A stretch of 36,555 nucleotides of DNA from a bacterium (GTDB lineage: Bacteria; Patescibacteriota; Doudnabacteria; UBA920): NCBI GenBank assembly GCA_021847435.1, contig JAJZRC010000005.1, positions 1 through 36,555 of the forward strand. The letters are read 5' to 3'. Within the stretch, counting starts at the first letter, position 1. Each line of letters opens with the position of its first letter. The position numbers and the translations under genes are program-made. The notes under the pieces are model-generated. The model was not told where the DNA came from and did no database searches. It worked only from the letters and a program-made list of their open reading frames with translations. This document shows, piece after piece, positions 8,989-15,396 of this stretch.

Positions 8989-9399
8989 ATGCAAAATTCT
9001 GACAAAAAAATTCTTATTGTCGAGGATGACGATTATTTAAGGCAAACTTTAGTTGACGGCCTTATTATCAATAATTATAATATTTTTCAGGCTGTAGACG
9101 GGGAAGATGCGGTAAGAAAGCTGGTAGACCACAGGCCTCACCTGGTATTGCTTGACCTGATGCTGCCCAAACTGGACGGTTTTAAGGTTTTGGAACGCAT
9201 TCGCCACTTTCCGGACCAGCAGATAGCCGACACCAAAGTCATTGTTTTGAGCAATTTATGGAGCAATAAGGATATTTTGCGCGCCCAGGCCCTGAAAGTT
9301 GAAGAATATTTCGTGAAGGCCAATACTAATTTGCAGGACGTTTTCGCCAAGATCAAAGCCCATTTGGATGAGCTGAAACAGGCCGGTTTTAAGGGTTGA
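8989..9399 (+). CDS. Stand-alone response regulator receiver domain protein
   Basis: A CheY-like receiver domain fills the protein. The acidic pocket is ILIVEDDDY, the phosphorylated aspartate is in LLDLMLPKLDG, the conserved Ser/Thr is in VLSNLW and the lysine is in YFVKAN. There is no output domain, so it should act through protein contacts. The ORF opens at 8980, but that ATG overlaps the -10 box, so the ATG at 8989 is chosen (136 residues). A related receiver protein lies at 13424-13870. No histidine kinase is in the window. Confidence 0.9.
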   Translation: MQNSDKKILIVEDDDYLRQTLVDGLIINNYNIFQAVDGEDAVRKLVDHRPHLVLLDLMLPKLDGFKVLERIRHFPDQQIADTKVIVLSNLWSNKDILRAQALKVEEYFVKANTNLQDVFAKIKAHLDELKQAGFKG

Positions 9400-9424
9400 C
9401 AAAAAAAGCCGAGTTTAGTATTAT
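9396..9424 (+). promoter_or_regulatory. Consensus sigma-70 promoter of secE operon
   Basis: TTGACA at 9396-9401, a 17-base spacer and TATTAT at 9419-9424 form a near-perfect vegetative promoter. The -35 box overlaps the stop codon of the receiver gene. It should drive secE, the YdjM-like gene and nusG. Confidence 0.8.
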
Positions 9425-9433
9425 GTGTATATA

Positions 9434-9457
9434 AAAAGGCCCGGAAAAAGGCCTTTT
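9434..9457 (+). terminator. Leader hairpin, possible attenuator, before secE
   Basis: AAAAGGCC and GGCCTTTT form a perfect 8-bp stem with an 8-base loop about 25 bases before the secE ATG. Only four T residues follow. It lies just downstream of the predicted start point, so it is either an early attenuator or the terminator of the receiver gene. Confidence 0.5.
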
Positions 9458-9482
9458 AAAAAAGACTAAAATTATAAAAGCC

Positions 9483-9659
9483 ATGTTTCAGTTTTTAAGC
9501 GAGGTGAAAAGCGAGCTGGCGAAAGTAGTCTGGCCGACTAAGGCAGAAACTTTCCGCTACAGCCTGACGGTAATCTTATTCAGTTTGGGAATTGCTTTTG
9601 TTTTGGGGGCGTTTGATTACGGATTGTTGAAGGTTTTTGAAGCAATTATTAACAGGTAA
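9483..9659 (+). CDS. secE: Preprotein translocase subunit SecE
   Basis: This 58-residue protein is too short for the ORF track. The amphipathic N-terminal part contains FLSEVKSELAKVVWPTKAE, the SecE signature, followed by one membrane helix (YSLTVILFSLGIAFVLGAF). This is the minimal single-helix SecE. It stabilises SecY in the translocon. The next gene starts two bases after its stop, and nusG follows, as in most bacteria. Confidence 0.95.
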   Translation: MFQFLSEVKSELAKVVWPTKAETFRYSLTVILFSLGIAFVLGAFDYGLLKVFEAIINR

Positions 9660-9661
9660 GC

Positions 9662-10210
9662 ATGCTTCCGCCAGGCCATGTGGCTGCGGGTTTTCTTTCC
9701 GCTCAGGCCCTTTTACAAATCATCAAGCCGGATTTAAGCGTTACCCAGGATCATAGCCTGCTCTGGTGGGGAGCGTTTTGGTCTTTTGCTCCGGATTTGG
9801 ACACTTTTTGGGCGTTTATCAAAGTCAAGGCGCTTTATTACAACCAAAAAGACAATTCAATCCACCGGCAATTCCTTACCCATATCCCGCTGCTTTGGCT
9901 GATCCCCGCGCTTTTGATCCATTTCCTTGCCCAAAGCCAGTATTGGCGGATGTTCGGGCTGGTGATGTTGGCCGGAAGCTGGAGCCATTTTTTACTGGAT
10001 AGTCTGGAGTACGGGGTAATGTGGCTATGGCCGTTTAACAGGCATGTATGGGCTTTTAAAAACAGCGGCATAAAACATCAGCTTTCCGGCGATACTTTCT
10101 GGGCCTATTGGAAAAACTTTTTAAAATATTATCTCAAGAGGCTGACTTTTTATTGCGAAGCGGCAGCGATTTTAACCGCCGCGGCGGTATTAATACAACT
10201 AATCAAATAA
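9662..10210 (+). CDS. YdjM/DUF457-like membrane-bound metal-dependent hydrolase
   Basis: This is a 182-residue integral membrane protein with several hydrophobic helices. Likely metal ligands are HVAAG near the start, PDLD at about residue 42, HRQFLTH near 72 and HFLLDSL near 120, matching the YdjM/DUF457 (LexA-regulated inner membrane hydrolase) pattern. Its substrate is unknown. It lies between secE and nusG, which are normally adjacent, with spacing (2 and 18 bases) indicating co-transcription. Confidence 0.75.
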   Translation: MLPPGHVAAGFLSAQALLQIIKPDLSVTQDHSLLWWGAFWSFAPDLDTFWAFIKVKALYYNQKDNSIHRQFLTHIPLLWLIPALLIHFLAQSQYWRMFGLVMLAGSWSHFLLDSLEYGVMWLWPFNRHVWAFKNSGIKHQLSGDTFWAYWKNFLKYYLKRLTFYCEAAAILTAAAVLIQLIK

Positions 10211-10228
10211 TTCTATAAGCAAGCGTTT

Positions 10229-10774
10229 ATGAGCAGGCAACAAGTAACCGGAGAAAGACATTGGTACGTGCTGCATACCTATAGCGGGTATGAAGACAGC
10301 GTTGCGTTCAACCTCAAGCAGAGGATTGAAAGCATGGGCATGCAGGATAAAATTTTTGACGCCATTGTCCCCAAAGAAAAGAAGATAAAAATCAAAGACG
10401 GCCGCCGTACGACGGTTGAGGAAAAGATTTTCCCCGGCTATGTGCTTGTGGATATGATCGTAACCGACGACTCCTGGTATGTGGTAAGAAACACGCCTAA
10501 CGTTACCGGCTTCGTTGGCAGCGGCACCATTCCGACGCCGATCAGCCCCGATGAGCTGGCTTATTTGAAAAAGCGCATGGGCGAAGAAGAGCCGAAATTC
10601 AAAGTGGAATTCGCGATTGGCGATTTAGTGAAAATTTCCGACGGCCCGTTTAAAGATTACGAGGGCAAGGTAGGGGAACTGGACGAGGCGAAGGGCAAAG
10701 TGAAGGTAATGGTTACCATCTTCGGCCGCGAGACTCCGGTGGAATTGGACTTTTTGCAGGTTAAGAAGATTTAG
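10229..10774 (+). CDS. nusG: Transcription elongation/antitermination factor NusG
   Basis: NusG binds RNA polymerase and couples it to Rho or the ribosome. The N-terminal NGN domain is recognised by WYVLHTYSGYEDSV and IFPGYVLVDM. The C-terminal KOW domain is FAIGDLVKISDGPFKDYEGK. The 181-residue length is typical. No SD is visible. Confidence 0.96.
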   Translation: MSRQQVTGERHWYVLHTYSGYEDSVAFNLKQRIESMGMQDKIFDAIVPKEKKIKIKDGRRTTVEEKIFPGYVLVDMIVTDDSWYVVRNTPNVTGFVGSGTIPTPISPDELAYLKKRMGEEEPKFKVEFAIGDLVKISDGPFKDYEGKVGELDEAKGKVKVMVTIFGRETPVELDFLQVKKI

Positions 10775-10811
10775 TTCGCGAATCCTCAAATAGCATAAAT
10801 TACAGAAATTT

Positions 10812-11072
10812 ATGAAAGAAACCGAAAACAGGCCAAATGAGTCGGTGGAATTATATGGAGGCTTTAAACAGCATGACAGGGTGGAAGGTGTTTTTAATGG
10901 ACGTGTTTTTGAAGGCGAGATTAAATCTTTCACTAAATTTTTGGACACAGGAGAAGCGGCCGCTAATATTGCAAGTATGCCAGCGGATGTGCATGTGCCA
11001 GGTGAGGTTTTAAAATTTAAGATGCGCCCGGGGCAAGTGGAGAATCCCAAGTTTAAACCCGGGAGGATTTAA
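10812..11072 (+). CDS. Hypothetical protein (86 aa)
   Basis: This small, charged, soluble protein lies between nusG and rplK on the same strand, 37 bases after nusG. Nothing in it is recognised. The pattern VELYGGFKQHDRVEGVFNGR followed by FEGEIKSFTKFLDTGE suggests a short beta-barrel, but this is weak. Coding is supported by its position within a same-strand gene series and by lack of a competing ORF. Confidence 0.6.
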   Translation: MKETENRPNESVELYGGFKQHDRVEGVFNGRVFEGEIKSFTKFLDTGEAAANIASMPADVHVPGEVLKFKMRPGQVENPKFKPGRI

Positions 11073-11222
11073 TAAATTTTTATCCCTGATTCAGGATTCA
11101 TGCTTCTTGATTCATGAATTTAGAATAAAAGGAATGGTTGGCCCTGATTTTTATCGGGGTCCCGGCTGCGCTAAAAAGCCAGAGCAAGCAATTGCGAAGG
11201 CAGCAGCCTACCATTAAAATAT
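11073..11222 (+). other. Possible structured leader of rplK
   Basis: The 150-base gap upstream of rplK contains several small inverted repeats: TTCATG with CATGAA, CCCTGAT with ATCGGGG, and GGCTGC with GCAGCC just before the start. Ribosomal leaders often bind an operon product (L1 in many bacteria), but I cannot match a known L1 site. Confidence 0.35.
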
Positions 11223-11645
11223 ATGGCTAAGAAAGTAAAGACAACTATAAAGCTGCAGCTGCCGGCTGGCAAAGCCACCCCGGCTCCTCCCGTAGGCACC
11301 GCCCTTGGGCCCCACGGCGTAAACATCGCCCAGTTCGTCAAGGAGTTCAATGACCGGACCGCTGGCGGCGATATGATTATCCCGGTCTTGCTGACCGTGT
11401 TTGAGGACCGCTCTTTCAGCTTTATTTTAAAGACTCCTCCGGCATCAAACCTGATTATGAAGGCAATTGGGCTGCAGAAAGGCTCGGCTAACCCGCTGAT
11501 GAATAAAGTCGGCAAAATTACCGCCAAGCAAATAACAGAAATTGCGGAAAAGAAGATGGCGGATTTGAACGCCAACACTTTGGAAGCTGCGGAAAAGATC
11601 ATACGCGGCACTTGCCGCAGCATGGGGGTAGAAATCGTTGATTAA
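11223..11645 (+). CDS. rplK: 50S ribosomal protein L11
   Basis: L11 forms the GTPase-associated centre with 23S rRNA helices 43/44. Characteristic stretches are [20 protein letters not shown] and the C-terminal RNA-binding part with [14 protein letters not shown]. The length of 140 residues is standard. No SD is present. It is separated from rplA by an SPFH gene, which is unusual. Confidence 0.98.
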   Translation: MAKKVKTTIKLQLPAGKATPAPPVGTALGPHGVNIAQFVKEFNDRTAGGDMIIPVLLTVFEDRSFSFILKTPPASNLIMKAIGLQKGSANPLMNKVGKITAKQITEIAEKKMADLNANTLEAAEKIIRGTCRSMGVEIVD

Positions 11646-11706
11646 GCCGGATTTTCCGGATTATTCAAGGGACAGCACGCTGCAGGCGAGTGGAAGTAAT
11701 AGATTA

Positions 11707-11771
11707 ACTGACAAAAATTAAAAAATAATAAAAATGACAAAAATATGCCAGTCCCATAGTTTTTGTCATTT
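11707..11771. repeat. TGACAAAAAT-type repeat with hairpin
   Basis: AAATGACAAAAA (11732-11743) pairs perfectly with TTTTTGTCATTT (11760-11771), a 12-bp stem with a 16-base loop. The preceding bases (TGACAAAAATTAAAAAATAA) match a copy at 34177-34210. It could act as a bidirectional terminator after rplK. Confidence 0.6.
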
Positions 11772-11809
11772 ATGTCAATTTTGTCAATTTTAGTCATTTA
11801 CAAAAATCT

Positions 11810-12559
11810 ATGTGGTACATCATATTTTTAGTTGTTATCTTTGTGATTCTGCCCGGGTTTCGGGTAGTGCAGCAATACGAAAAGGGCGTGGTATTTTTCC
11901 TGGGAAAAATTACCGGCATTAAAGAGCCGGGTCTTACCTGGATTATTCCTTATTTTTCCTGGCTGAAAAAAGTTGGTTTAAGAACCATTACCTTGCCCAT
12001 CCCGGCCCAGAAAATCATTACCAAAGACAATGTTTCCGTGGATGTTTCCGCGGTGGCTTACTACCAGGTAGTGGATGTGGTAAAAAGCATTGTGGCGATT
12101 GAAAATGTCATGGCTGCCATAAATCAAATTGCCCAGACTACCATACGCAACATTGTTGGCAAATTCCAGCTGGATGAAATTCTTTCGGAAAGAACCACGA
12201 TTAACCAGGAAATCCGAGCGGTCCTGGACCAGCATACCGAACCTTGGGGAGTAGTGGCTTCTTTGGTGGAAATCAAAGATATTGAATTGCCGGAGAACAT
12301 GCAGCGGGCGATGGCCAAGCAGGCCGAAGCCGAACGCGAGAAAAGGGCCAAAATTATTGCGGCAGAAGGTGAATTTATGTCTTCGCAGAAGCTGGCTGAA
12401 GCCGCTGACGTTATAGCTCAGCATCCCATCGCCCTGCAGCTGAGGAACCTCCAGACCATGGCTGAAATTTCCATTGAGAAGAATTCTACCATAATCTTCC
12501 CGGCGCAGTTTATGAGCACGGTGCAGGAAATAAGAAAATTTATTGAGAACGAAAAATAA
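11810..12559 (+). CDS. SPFH/Band 7 (stomatin/slipin-like) membrane protein
   Basis: An N-terminal membrane helix (about residues 1-16) is followed by an SPFH domain: QQYEKGVVFFLGKITGIKEPG, then NVSVDVSAVAYYQVVD and GKFQLDEILSERTTIN. A helical stretch rich in Ala/Glu (about 160-195, MAKQAEAEREKRAKIIAAEG) should oligomerise it into a membrane ring. The 249-residue length fits slipins. The usual partner NfeD is not next to it. Its place between rplK and rplA is unusual. Confidence 0.9.
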   Translation: MWYIIFLVVIFVILPGFRVVQQYEKGVVFFLGKITGIKEPGLTWIIPYFSWLKKVGLRTITLPIPAQKIITKDNVSVDVSAVAYYQVVDVVKSIVAIENVMAAINQIAQTTIRNIVGKFQLDEILSERTTINQEIRAVLDQHTEPWGVVASLVEIKDIELPENMQRAMAKQAEAEREKRAKIIAAEGEFMSSQKLAEAADVIAQHPIALQLRNLQTMAEISIEKNSTIIFPAQFMSTVQEIRKFIENEK

Positions 12560-12618
12560 TTCATTAATTTGTGGGAGGCTTGTTAAGATGAGCCGGTAAC
12601 ACCACGAAAGGAAAATAT

Positions 12619-13302
12619 ATGGCAAAGATTGCCAAAAGAGTTAAAGCAAACAGCGAGTTAGTTGATGCGGCCAAAATATACACGCCCCAGGAGGCGATAG
12701 AGCTGGCCAAAAAGACCGCGAATACCAAATTCGTAGGCAGCATTGAAGTGCACATCCGCACCAATATTGACCCGAAAAAGAGCGACCAGTCCGTGCGCGG
12801 CACGGTCAGCCTGCCACATGGCACCGGAAAGACCAAGCGCGTGGCCGCCTTCGTGACCGAAGCCAAAGAAAAAGAAGCTAAAGAGGCCGGCGCGAGCGTG
12901 GTAGGCGGAGAAGAATTGATAAAGAAAATTAAGGAAACAGAAAAGACCGATTTTGACGTGGCCGTGGCCGAACCGGCGCTGATGCCCAAATTGGCCCAAA
13001 TTGCCAAAATTCTGGGTACGCGCGGACTTATGCCGAACCCAAAAACCGGCACAGTCGGCCCCAATGTCGGACAGATGATAAAAGAGATCGCCGGCGGCAA
13101 GGTGAACTTCAAGAATGACGATTCCGCAAACATCCACCAAACAATCGGCAAAAGCGACTTTGAAGCCAAAGCATTGCTGGAAAATTTAAAGGCTTTGTAT
13201 GAATCAGTGCTGCAAAGCAAGCCCGCGGCCGTAAAGGGGCAGTTTGTTACCGGCATGAGCATAAATGCCACCATGGGCCCCGGAATCAGAGTAAAAATGT
13301 AG
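12619..13302 (+). CDS. rplA: 50S ribosomal protein L1
   Basis: L1 forms the mobile L1 stalk of the large subunit and often represses its own operon. The central signature is LGTRGLMPNPKTGTVG, with GKVNFKNDDSANIHQTIGK following. Its 227 residues match the family. A GAAAGGA element lies about 6 bases before the ATG. A strong terminator follows immediately, so rplJ/rplL are not part of this transcript. Confidence 0.98.
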   Translation: MAKIAKRVKANSELVDAAKIYTPQEAIELAKKTANTKFVGSIEVHIRTNIDPKKSDQSVRGTVSLPHGTGKTKRVAAFVTEAKEKEAKEAGASVVGGEELIKKIKETEKTDFDVAVAEPALMPKLAQIAKILGTRGLMPNPKTGTVGPNVGQMIKEIAGGKVNFKNDDSANIHQTIGKSDFEAKALLENLKALYESVLQSKPAAVKGQFVTGMSINATMGPGIRVKM

Positions 13303-13308
13303 CTGTGT

Positions 13309-13340
13309 AAAACAGCCCTTGAATCTAAGGGCTGTTTTTT
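13309..13340 (+). terminator. Intrinsic terminator after rplA
   Basis: AAAACAGCCCTT and AAGGGCTGTTTT make a perfect 12-bp stem with loop GAATCT, ending in a run of six T. It closes the secE-rplA block. Confidence 0.9.
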
Positions 13341-13423
13341 GTTATAGTAAAATAAAGGTTTCTTTTGGGCGGAGCTCGGTATTTTTAGGAAGCGCCATGC
13401 ATCGCTAATCAAGCAATATAGCC

Positions 13424-13870
13424 ATGTCAGCTGACGAATATTTTAAAAAAGTTTTGATAGTGGAAGATGATTACGCGTTTCGCGACCCTTTGCGCGATTT
13501 TTTATCAGTGCGATCCCTTACCATCATCACGGCTGACAATGGCGAACAGGCTATGGAAAAACTGCTTTTCCACAAACCTCATTTGATTATTTTGGATATG
13601 CTGATGCCTAAAGTGGATGGTTTTGAGTTTTTGCGCAGAATCAGGTCGTTTCCCGAGCCGGAAGTGGCTAATATCCCGGTAATCGTTCTAAGCAATTTAT
13701 CCGGCCCAAGAGACATTGAACAGGCCCAAGAGTTAAAGGTAGACGCGTATTTTATCAAATCGGAAACCACCAACGATGAGGTGTTCCGAAAGGTCCAGGA
13801 AGTGCTGTATAAGGGAGTGCCGCCGCCCAAGGAAGAGGTGATTGATTTTAGGAAATTTATAGGAGAGTAA
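13424..13870 (+). CDS. Stand-alone response regulator receiver protein (second copy)
   Basis: A CheY-like receiver of 148 residues. The acidic pocket is VLIVEDDYAFRD, the phosphorylation site is LILDMLMPKVDGFEF, the switch Ser is in VIVLSNLSG, and the lysine is in YFIKSE. A 25-residue tail (VPPPKEEVIDFRKFIGE) follows. It resembles the protein at 8989-9399 along its whole length. It sits alone between two terminators; a possible -10 (TATAGT, 13343-13348) overlaps the rplA terminator. Confidence 0.9.
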   Translation: MSADEYFKKVLIVEDDYAFRDPLRDFLSVRSLTIITADNGEQAMEKLLFHKPHLIILDMLMPKVDGFEFLRRIRSFPEPEVANIPVIVLSNLSGPRDIEQAQELKVDAYFIKSETTNDEVFRKVQEVLYKGVPPPKEEVIDFRKFIGE

Positions 13871-13905
13871 AAAGCCCCGGATTGGTTGTCCCGGGGCTTT
13901 TGTTT
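13869..13905. terminator. Bidirectional terminator with ATTGGTTGTC loop
   Basis: AAAAGCCCCGG and CCGGGGCTTTT form an 11-bp stem around the loop ATTGGTTGTC. T-tracts exist on the plus strand (TTTTGTTTT) and, as a shorter run, on the minus strand, so it serves the receiver gene and the convergent minus-strand gene. The loop is identical to that of the hairpin at 14354-14384. Confidence 0.85.
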
Positions 13906-13938
13906 TGGCGCCGCTTTTTTGGCCTTTGGTTAAGGCCC

Positions 13939-14160
13939 TTAAACGGCCCAAGCTTCGCTGTTCAGCAGCCGGTCCCGCAGCAGTTCCAAAAGTAGGCCTT
14001 GGCGCCAGGGAGCCATAATCCCGACGCCATCTTCGCGCATGAGCGCGTGCCAGGTATCGGCGCCGACCTGCTGGGTAAACAGGTAAACGCCATTCCAGTT
14101 TCGGCCAGCGGCTTTGGCAGCCTGCACGGCTTTTTCCGACTTGACGAAGAAGCGAACCAT
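13939..14160 (-). CDS. Hypothetical small protein (73 aa)
   Basis: A basic 73-residue protein starting MVRFFVKSEKAVQAAKAAG. It is not recognised. A perfect SD (AAGGAGG) lies seven bases before the ATG on the minus strand, which makes coding likely even though many longer ORFs here lack an SD. The Ala/Lys-rich N-terminal half may be helical, and WHALMREDGVGIMAPW follows. It is the last of four small minus-strand genes (13939-15287). No membrane helix is evident. Confidence 0.72.
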   Translation of the reverse strand: MVRFFVKSEKAVQAAKAAGRNWNGVYLFTQQVGADTWHALMREDGVGIMAPWRQGLLLELLRDRLLNSEAWAV

Positions 14161-14222
14161 AAAAATCCTCCTTATTTTGTGGGCTGAGGCAAAGTTCGCC
14201 TTGCCTTAAACCGCAAAAATTT

Positions 14223-14250
14223 AAAAACCGCCTTTGTGGGCGGTGTTTTT
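14223..14250 (-). terminator. Minus-strand terminator
   Basis: On the minus strand ACCGCC and GGCGGT enclose a short loop and are followed by TTTTT. It lies about 60 bases upstream of the 73-aa gene and 180 bases downstream of the 75-aa gene, so it either ends the latter or attenuates the former. On the plus strand a T-run also follows, so it may work both ways. The hairpin TGCA...TGCA next to it (14252-14274) is smaller. Confidence 0.6.
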
Positions 14251-14353
14251 AAAAATGCAGAGATTATGCATTTTCAACACGCCCCGCGGGGTAACAAGAG
14301 AAGGAGAGCGTTGTTGTTTTTGGAATAAGTCATAAGTATGATTGGTGTTGGGC

Positions 14354-14384
14354 GGAGCGGAAAGATTGGTTGTCTTTCCGCTCC
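14354..14384. other. Perfect hairpin with ATTGGTTGTC loop
   Basis: GGAGCGGAAAG and CTTTCCGCTCC form an 11-bp stem with the apical sequence ATTGGTTGT(C). It lies about 45 bases downstream of the 75-aa minus-strand gene. No T-tract follows on either strand, so it is not a standard terminator. Read on the minus strand the loop is GACAACCAAT, the same as in the hairpin after the 73-aa gene. Confidence 0.6.
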
Positions 14385-14428
14385 TCTGGATTTGCGGCCG
14401 GTAGGCCTTGCTGTGGTCGTCGGTATGG

Positions 14429-14656
14429 CTAGGTGTGAACCTGGACCGGATTATTGAGAGGAGTCAGGACAAGCGTCCGTTCTCCTTCTTTGATATGCCC
14501 GTGAAGGGGTGCTCCGCCGTTATGCGGCCTGACGACCACGTACCGGTTTCTGGGCGCAGGTTTTGGCGGGGTAGATTCCGCCATGACTGTGATGGTTCCG
14601 ACTCCGGGGATTGGCTTCCCGTGGCCGAGTTCCGTAAAACCGATTACGATTTCCAT
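14429..14656 (-). CDS. Hypothetical small protein (75 aa)
   Basis: The ORF opens at 14689, but the ATG at 14656 is chosen because a perfect SD (AAGGAGG) lies four bases before it. The product begins MEIVIGFTELGHGKPIPGVG and is rich in Pro, Gly and Val, suggesting a small beta-strand protein. No family is recognised. The stop of the 42-aa ORF lies 16 bases upstream, so both are probably translated from one mRNA. Confidence 0.7.
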   Translation of the reverse strand: MEIVIGFTELGHGKPIPGVGTITVMAESTPPKPAPRNRYVVVRPHNGGAPLHGHIKEGERTLVLTPLNNPVQVHT

Positions 14657-14672
14657 TTGTCCTCCTTGTCGG

Positions 14673-14801
14673 CTAGACCCCGAATGCAAAGCGCATCAGG
14701 AAGTCAGGTTCCTGGTAGGGGTCATAATGTTTGTGGTTTTGCTCCGGCGCCGCTTTGGCGGTATCCGGGACAGGGGTGTTGTCAAAAGGCCGTTTTCCCA
14801 T
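14673..14801 (-). CDS. Hypothetical micro-protein (42 aa)
   Basis: This ORF is too short for the track. It encodes MGKRPFDNTPVPDTAKAAPE followed by a His/Tyr/Asp-rich stretch (QNHKHYDPYQEPDF) and a C-terminal MRFAFGV. An AAGGA element lies four bases before the ATG. It is the first gene downstream of the minus-strand promoter at 14996-15023 and the terminator at 14855-14884. Function is unknown. Confidence 0.55.
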   Translation of the reverse strand: MGKRPFDNTPVPDTAKAAPEQNHKHYDPYQEPDFLMRFAFGV

Positions 14802-14854
14802 AAGTTCCTTTTTACAAGCACAAGCCAATGCTGTTGCCGCTGGCTTCTGCCTAT

Positions 14855-14884
14855 AAAAACAAAAAACCTCCCGCTTGGGGGAGG
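14855..14884 (-). terminator. Minus-strand intrinsic terminator or attenuator
   Basis: On the minus strand CCTCCC and GGGAGG form a short GC-rich stem with loop CCAAGC, followed by TTTTTTGTTTTT. It lies 54 bases before the 42-aa gene and about 105 bases after the promoter start, so it is positioned either to end a small RNA or to attenuate the small-protein operon. Confidence 0.75.
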
Positions 14885-14989
14885 AAATAAGATTTTAAAG
14901 GTTTATTTAACCAAAATCTCTCCGCACCCAAGCCGATTGGGAATAATAAGGCTAATAAAGCTAATGAGAGAAAAATTAGAATTCATATT
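14861..14989 (-). ncRNA. Candidate small RNA or attenuated leader
   Basis: A consensus promoter (14996-15023) and a strong terminator (14855-14884) bracket about 125 transcribed bases on the minus strand. No ORF with an SD lies inside. A hairpin CCCAA/TTGGG (loop TCGGC) occurs in its centre. It may be a free small RNA or the regulatory leader of the 42-aa/75-aa genes. Confidence 0.45.
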
Positions 14990-14995
14990 AAATAT

Positions 14996-15023
14996 ATTGT
15001 AGCAGAGAATTGAGGCCTGTCAA
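14996..15023 (-). promoter_or_regulatory. Consensus minus-strand promoter
   Basis: Read on the minus strand: TTGACA (15023-15018), 16 bases, then TACAAT (15001-14996). The predicted start is near 14989. It feeds the small RNA candidate and the small-protein genes. Confidence 0.75.
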
Positions 15024-15048
15024 GACAGACTTTAGTTTAAGGGTTTTG

Positions 15049-15084
15049 GCGGGACCTAAAAGCATGGTAAACTTTTGGTCCCGC
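15049..15084 (-). other. Hairpin after 64-aa gene
   Basis: GCGGGACC plus AAAAG pairs with CTTTT plus GGTCCCGC, with one bulged base and a 9-base loop. It starts 9 bases after the stop codon at 15093. There is no T-tract, so termination is uncertain; it may stabilise the 3' end. Confidence 0.5.
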
Positions 15085-15092
15085 ACAATTGG

Positions 15093-15287
15093 TTAGTCGC
15101 CATCGCCAGCCGCTGGTTGGGGCTGGGGCGGAAGAATCGCAACCTGGCTGAGGCCGATGACGACTCCGTGAGGGCCATCGACCGGGACAAACTGCGGAAT
15201 GTTGCCGCAGTTGGAAATAGCCAGCTTTCTCCAGCTGCCGTCAGCAAGTTGAAAAAATACGCCGACTTGAGTAACCGTTGCCTGCAT
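15093..15287 (-). CDS. Hypothetical small protein (64 aa)
   Basis: The ORF opens at 15305, but the ATG at 15287 directly follows a strong SD (AAAGGAGGGGGC) and is preferred. The product begins MQATVTQVGVFFQLADGSWR and ends in a Pro/Gln-rich tail (PPQPQPAAGDGD). It looks like a small beta-rich domain with a flexible tail; no family is recognised. A consensus minus-strand promoter (15318-15346) lies 24 bases upstream. It is divergent from the dCMP deaminase gene, and the two promoters share their -35 region. Confidence 0.72.
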   Translation of the reverse strand: MQATVTQVGVFFQLADGSWRKLAISNCGNIPQFVPVDGPHGVVIGLSQVAILPPQPQPAAGDGD

Positions 15288-15317
15288 GCCCCCTCCTTTC
15301 TTCATAGATTTTGGGTA

Positions 15318-15346
15318 ATTTTAGGGTTTTTGGACGATTTTGTCAA
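15318..15346 (-). promoter_or_regulatory. Consensus promoter of 64-aa gene
   Basis: On the minus strand TTGACA (15346-15341), a 17-base spacer and TAAAAT (15323-15318). The predicted start near 15311 gives a 24-base leader holding the SD. Its -35 box overlaps that of the divergent plus-strand promoter. Confidence 0.75.
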
Positions 15347-15368
15347 TTGCCGGGTTATGTAGTAAAAT
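15340..15368 (+). promoter_or_regulatory. Promoter of the thymidylate operon
   Basis: TTGTCA (15340-15345), 17 bases, then TAAAAT (15363-15368). The start would be near 15375, 22 bases before the dCMP deaminase ATG. The -35 shares bases with the minus-strand promoter. Confidence 0.6.
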
Positions 15369-15396
15369 GCAAGTATCATTGAATTTTTAACAAAAT

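Noticed and set aside
14408-15002. Plus-strand ORFs of 131 and 139 codons
   Set aside because: They lie opposite the small minus-strand genes, have low-complexity Arg/Pro/Cys composition and no SD, while the minus-strand ORFs have promoters and SDs.
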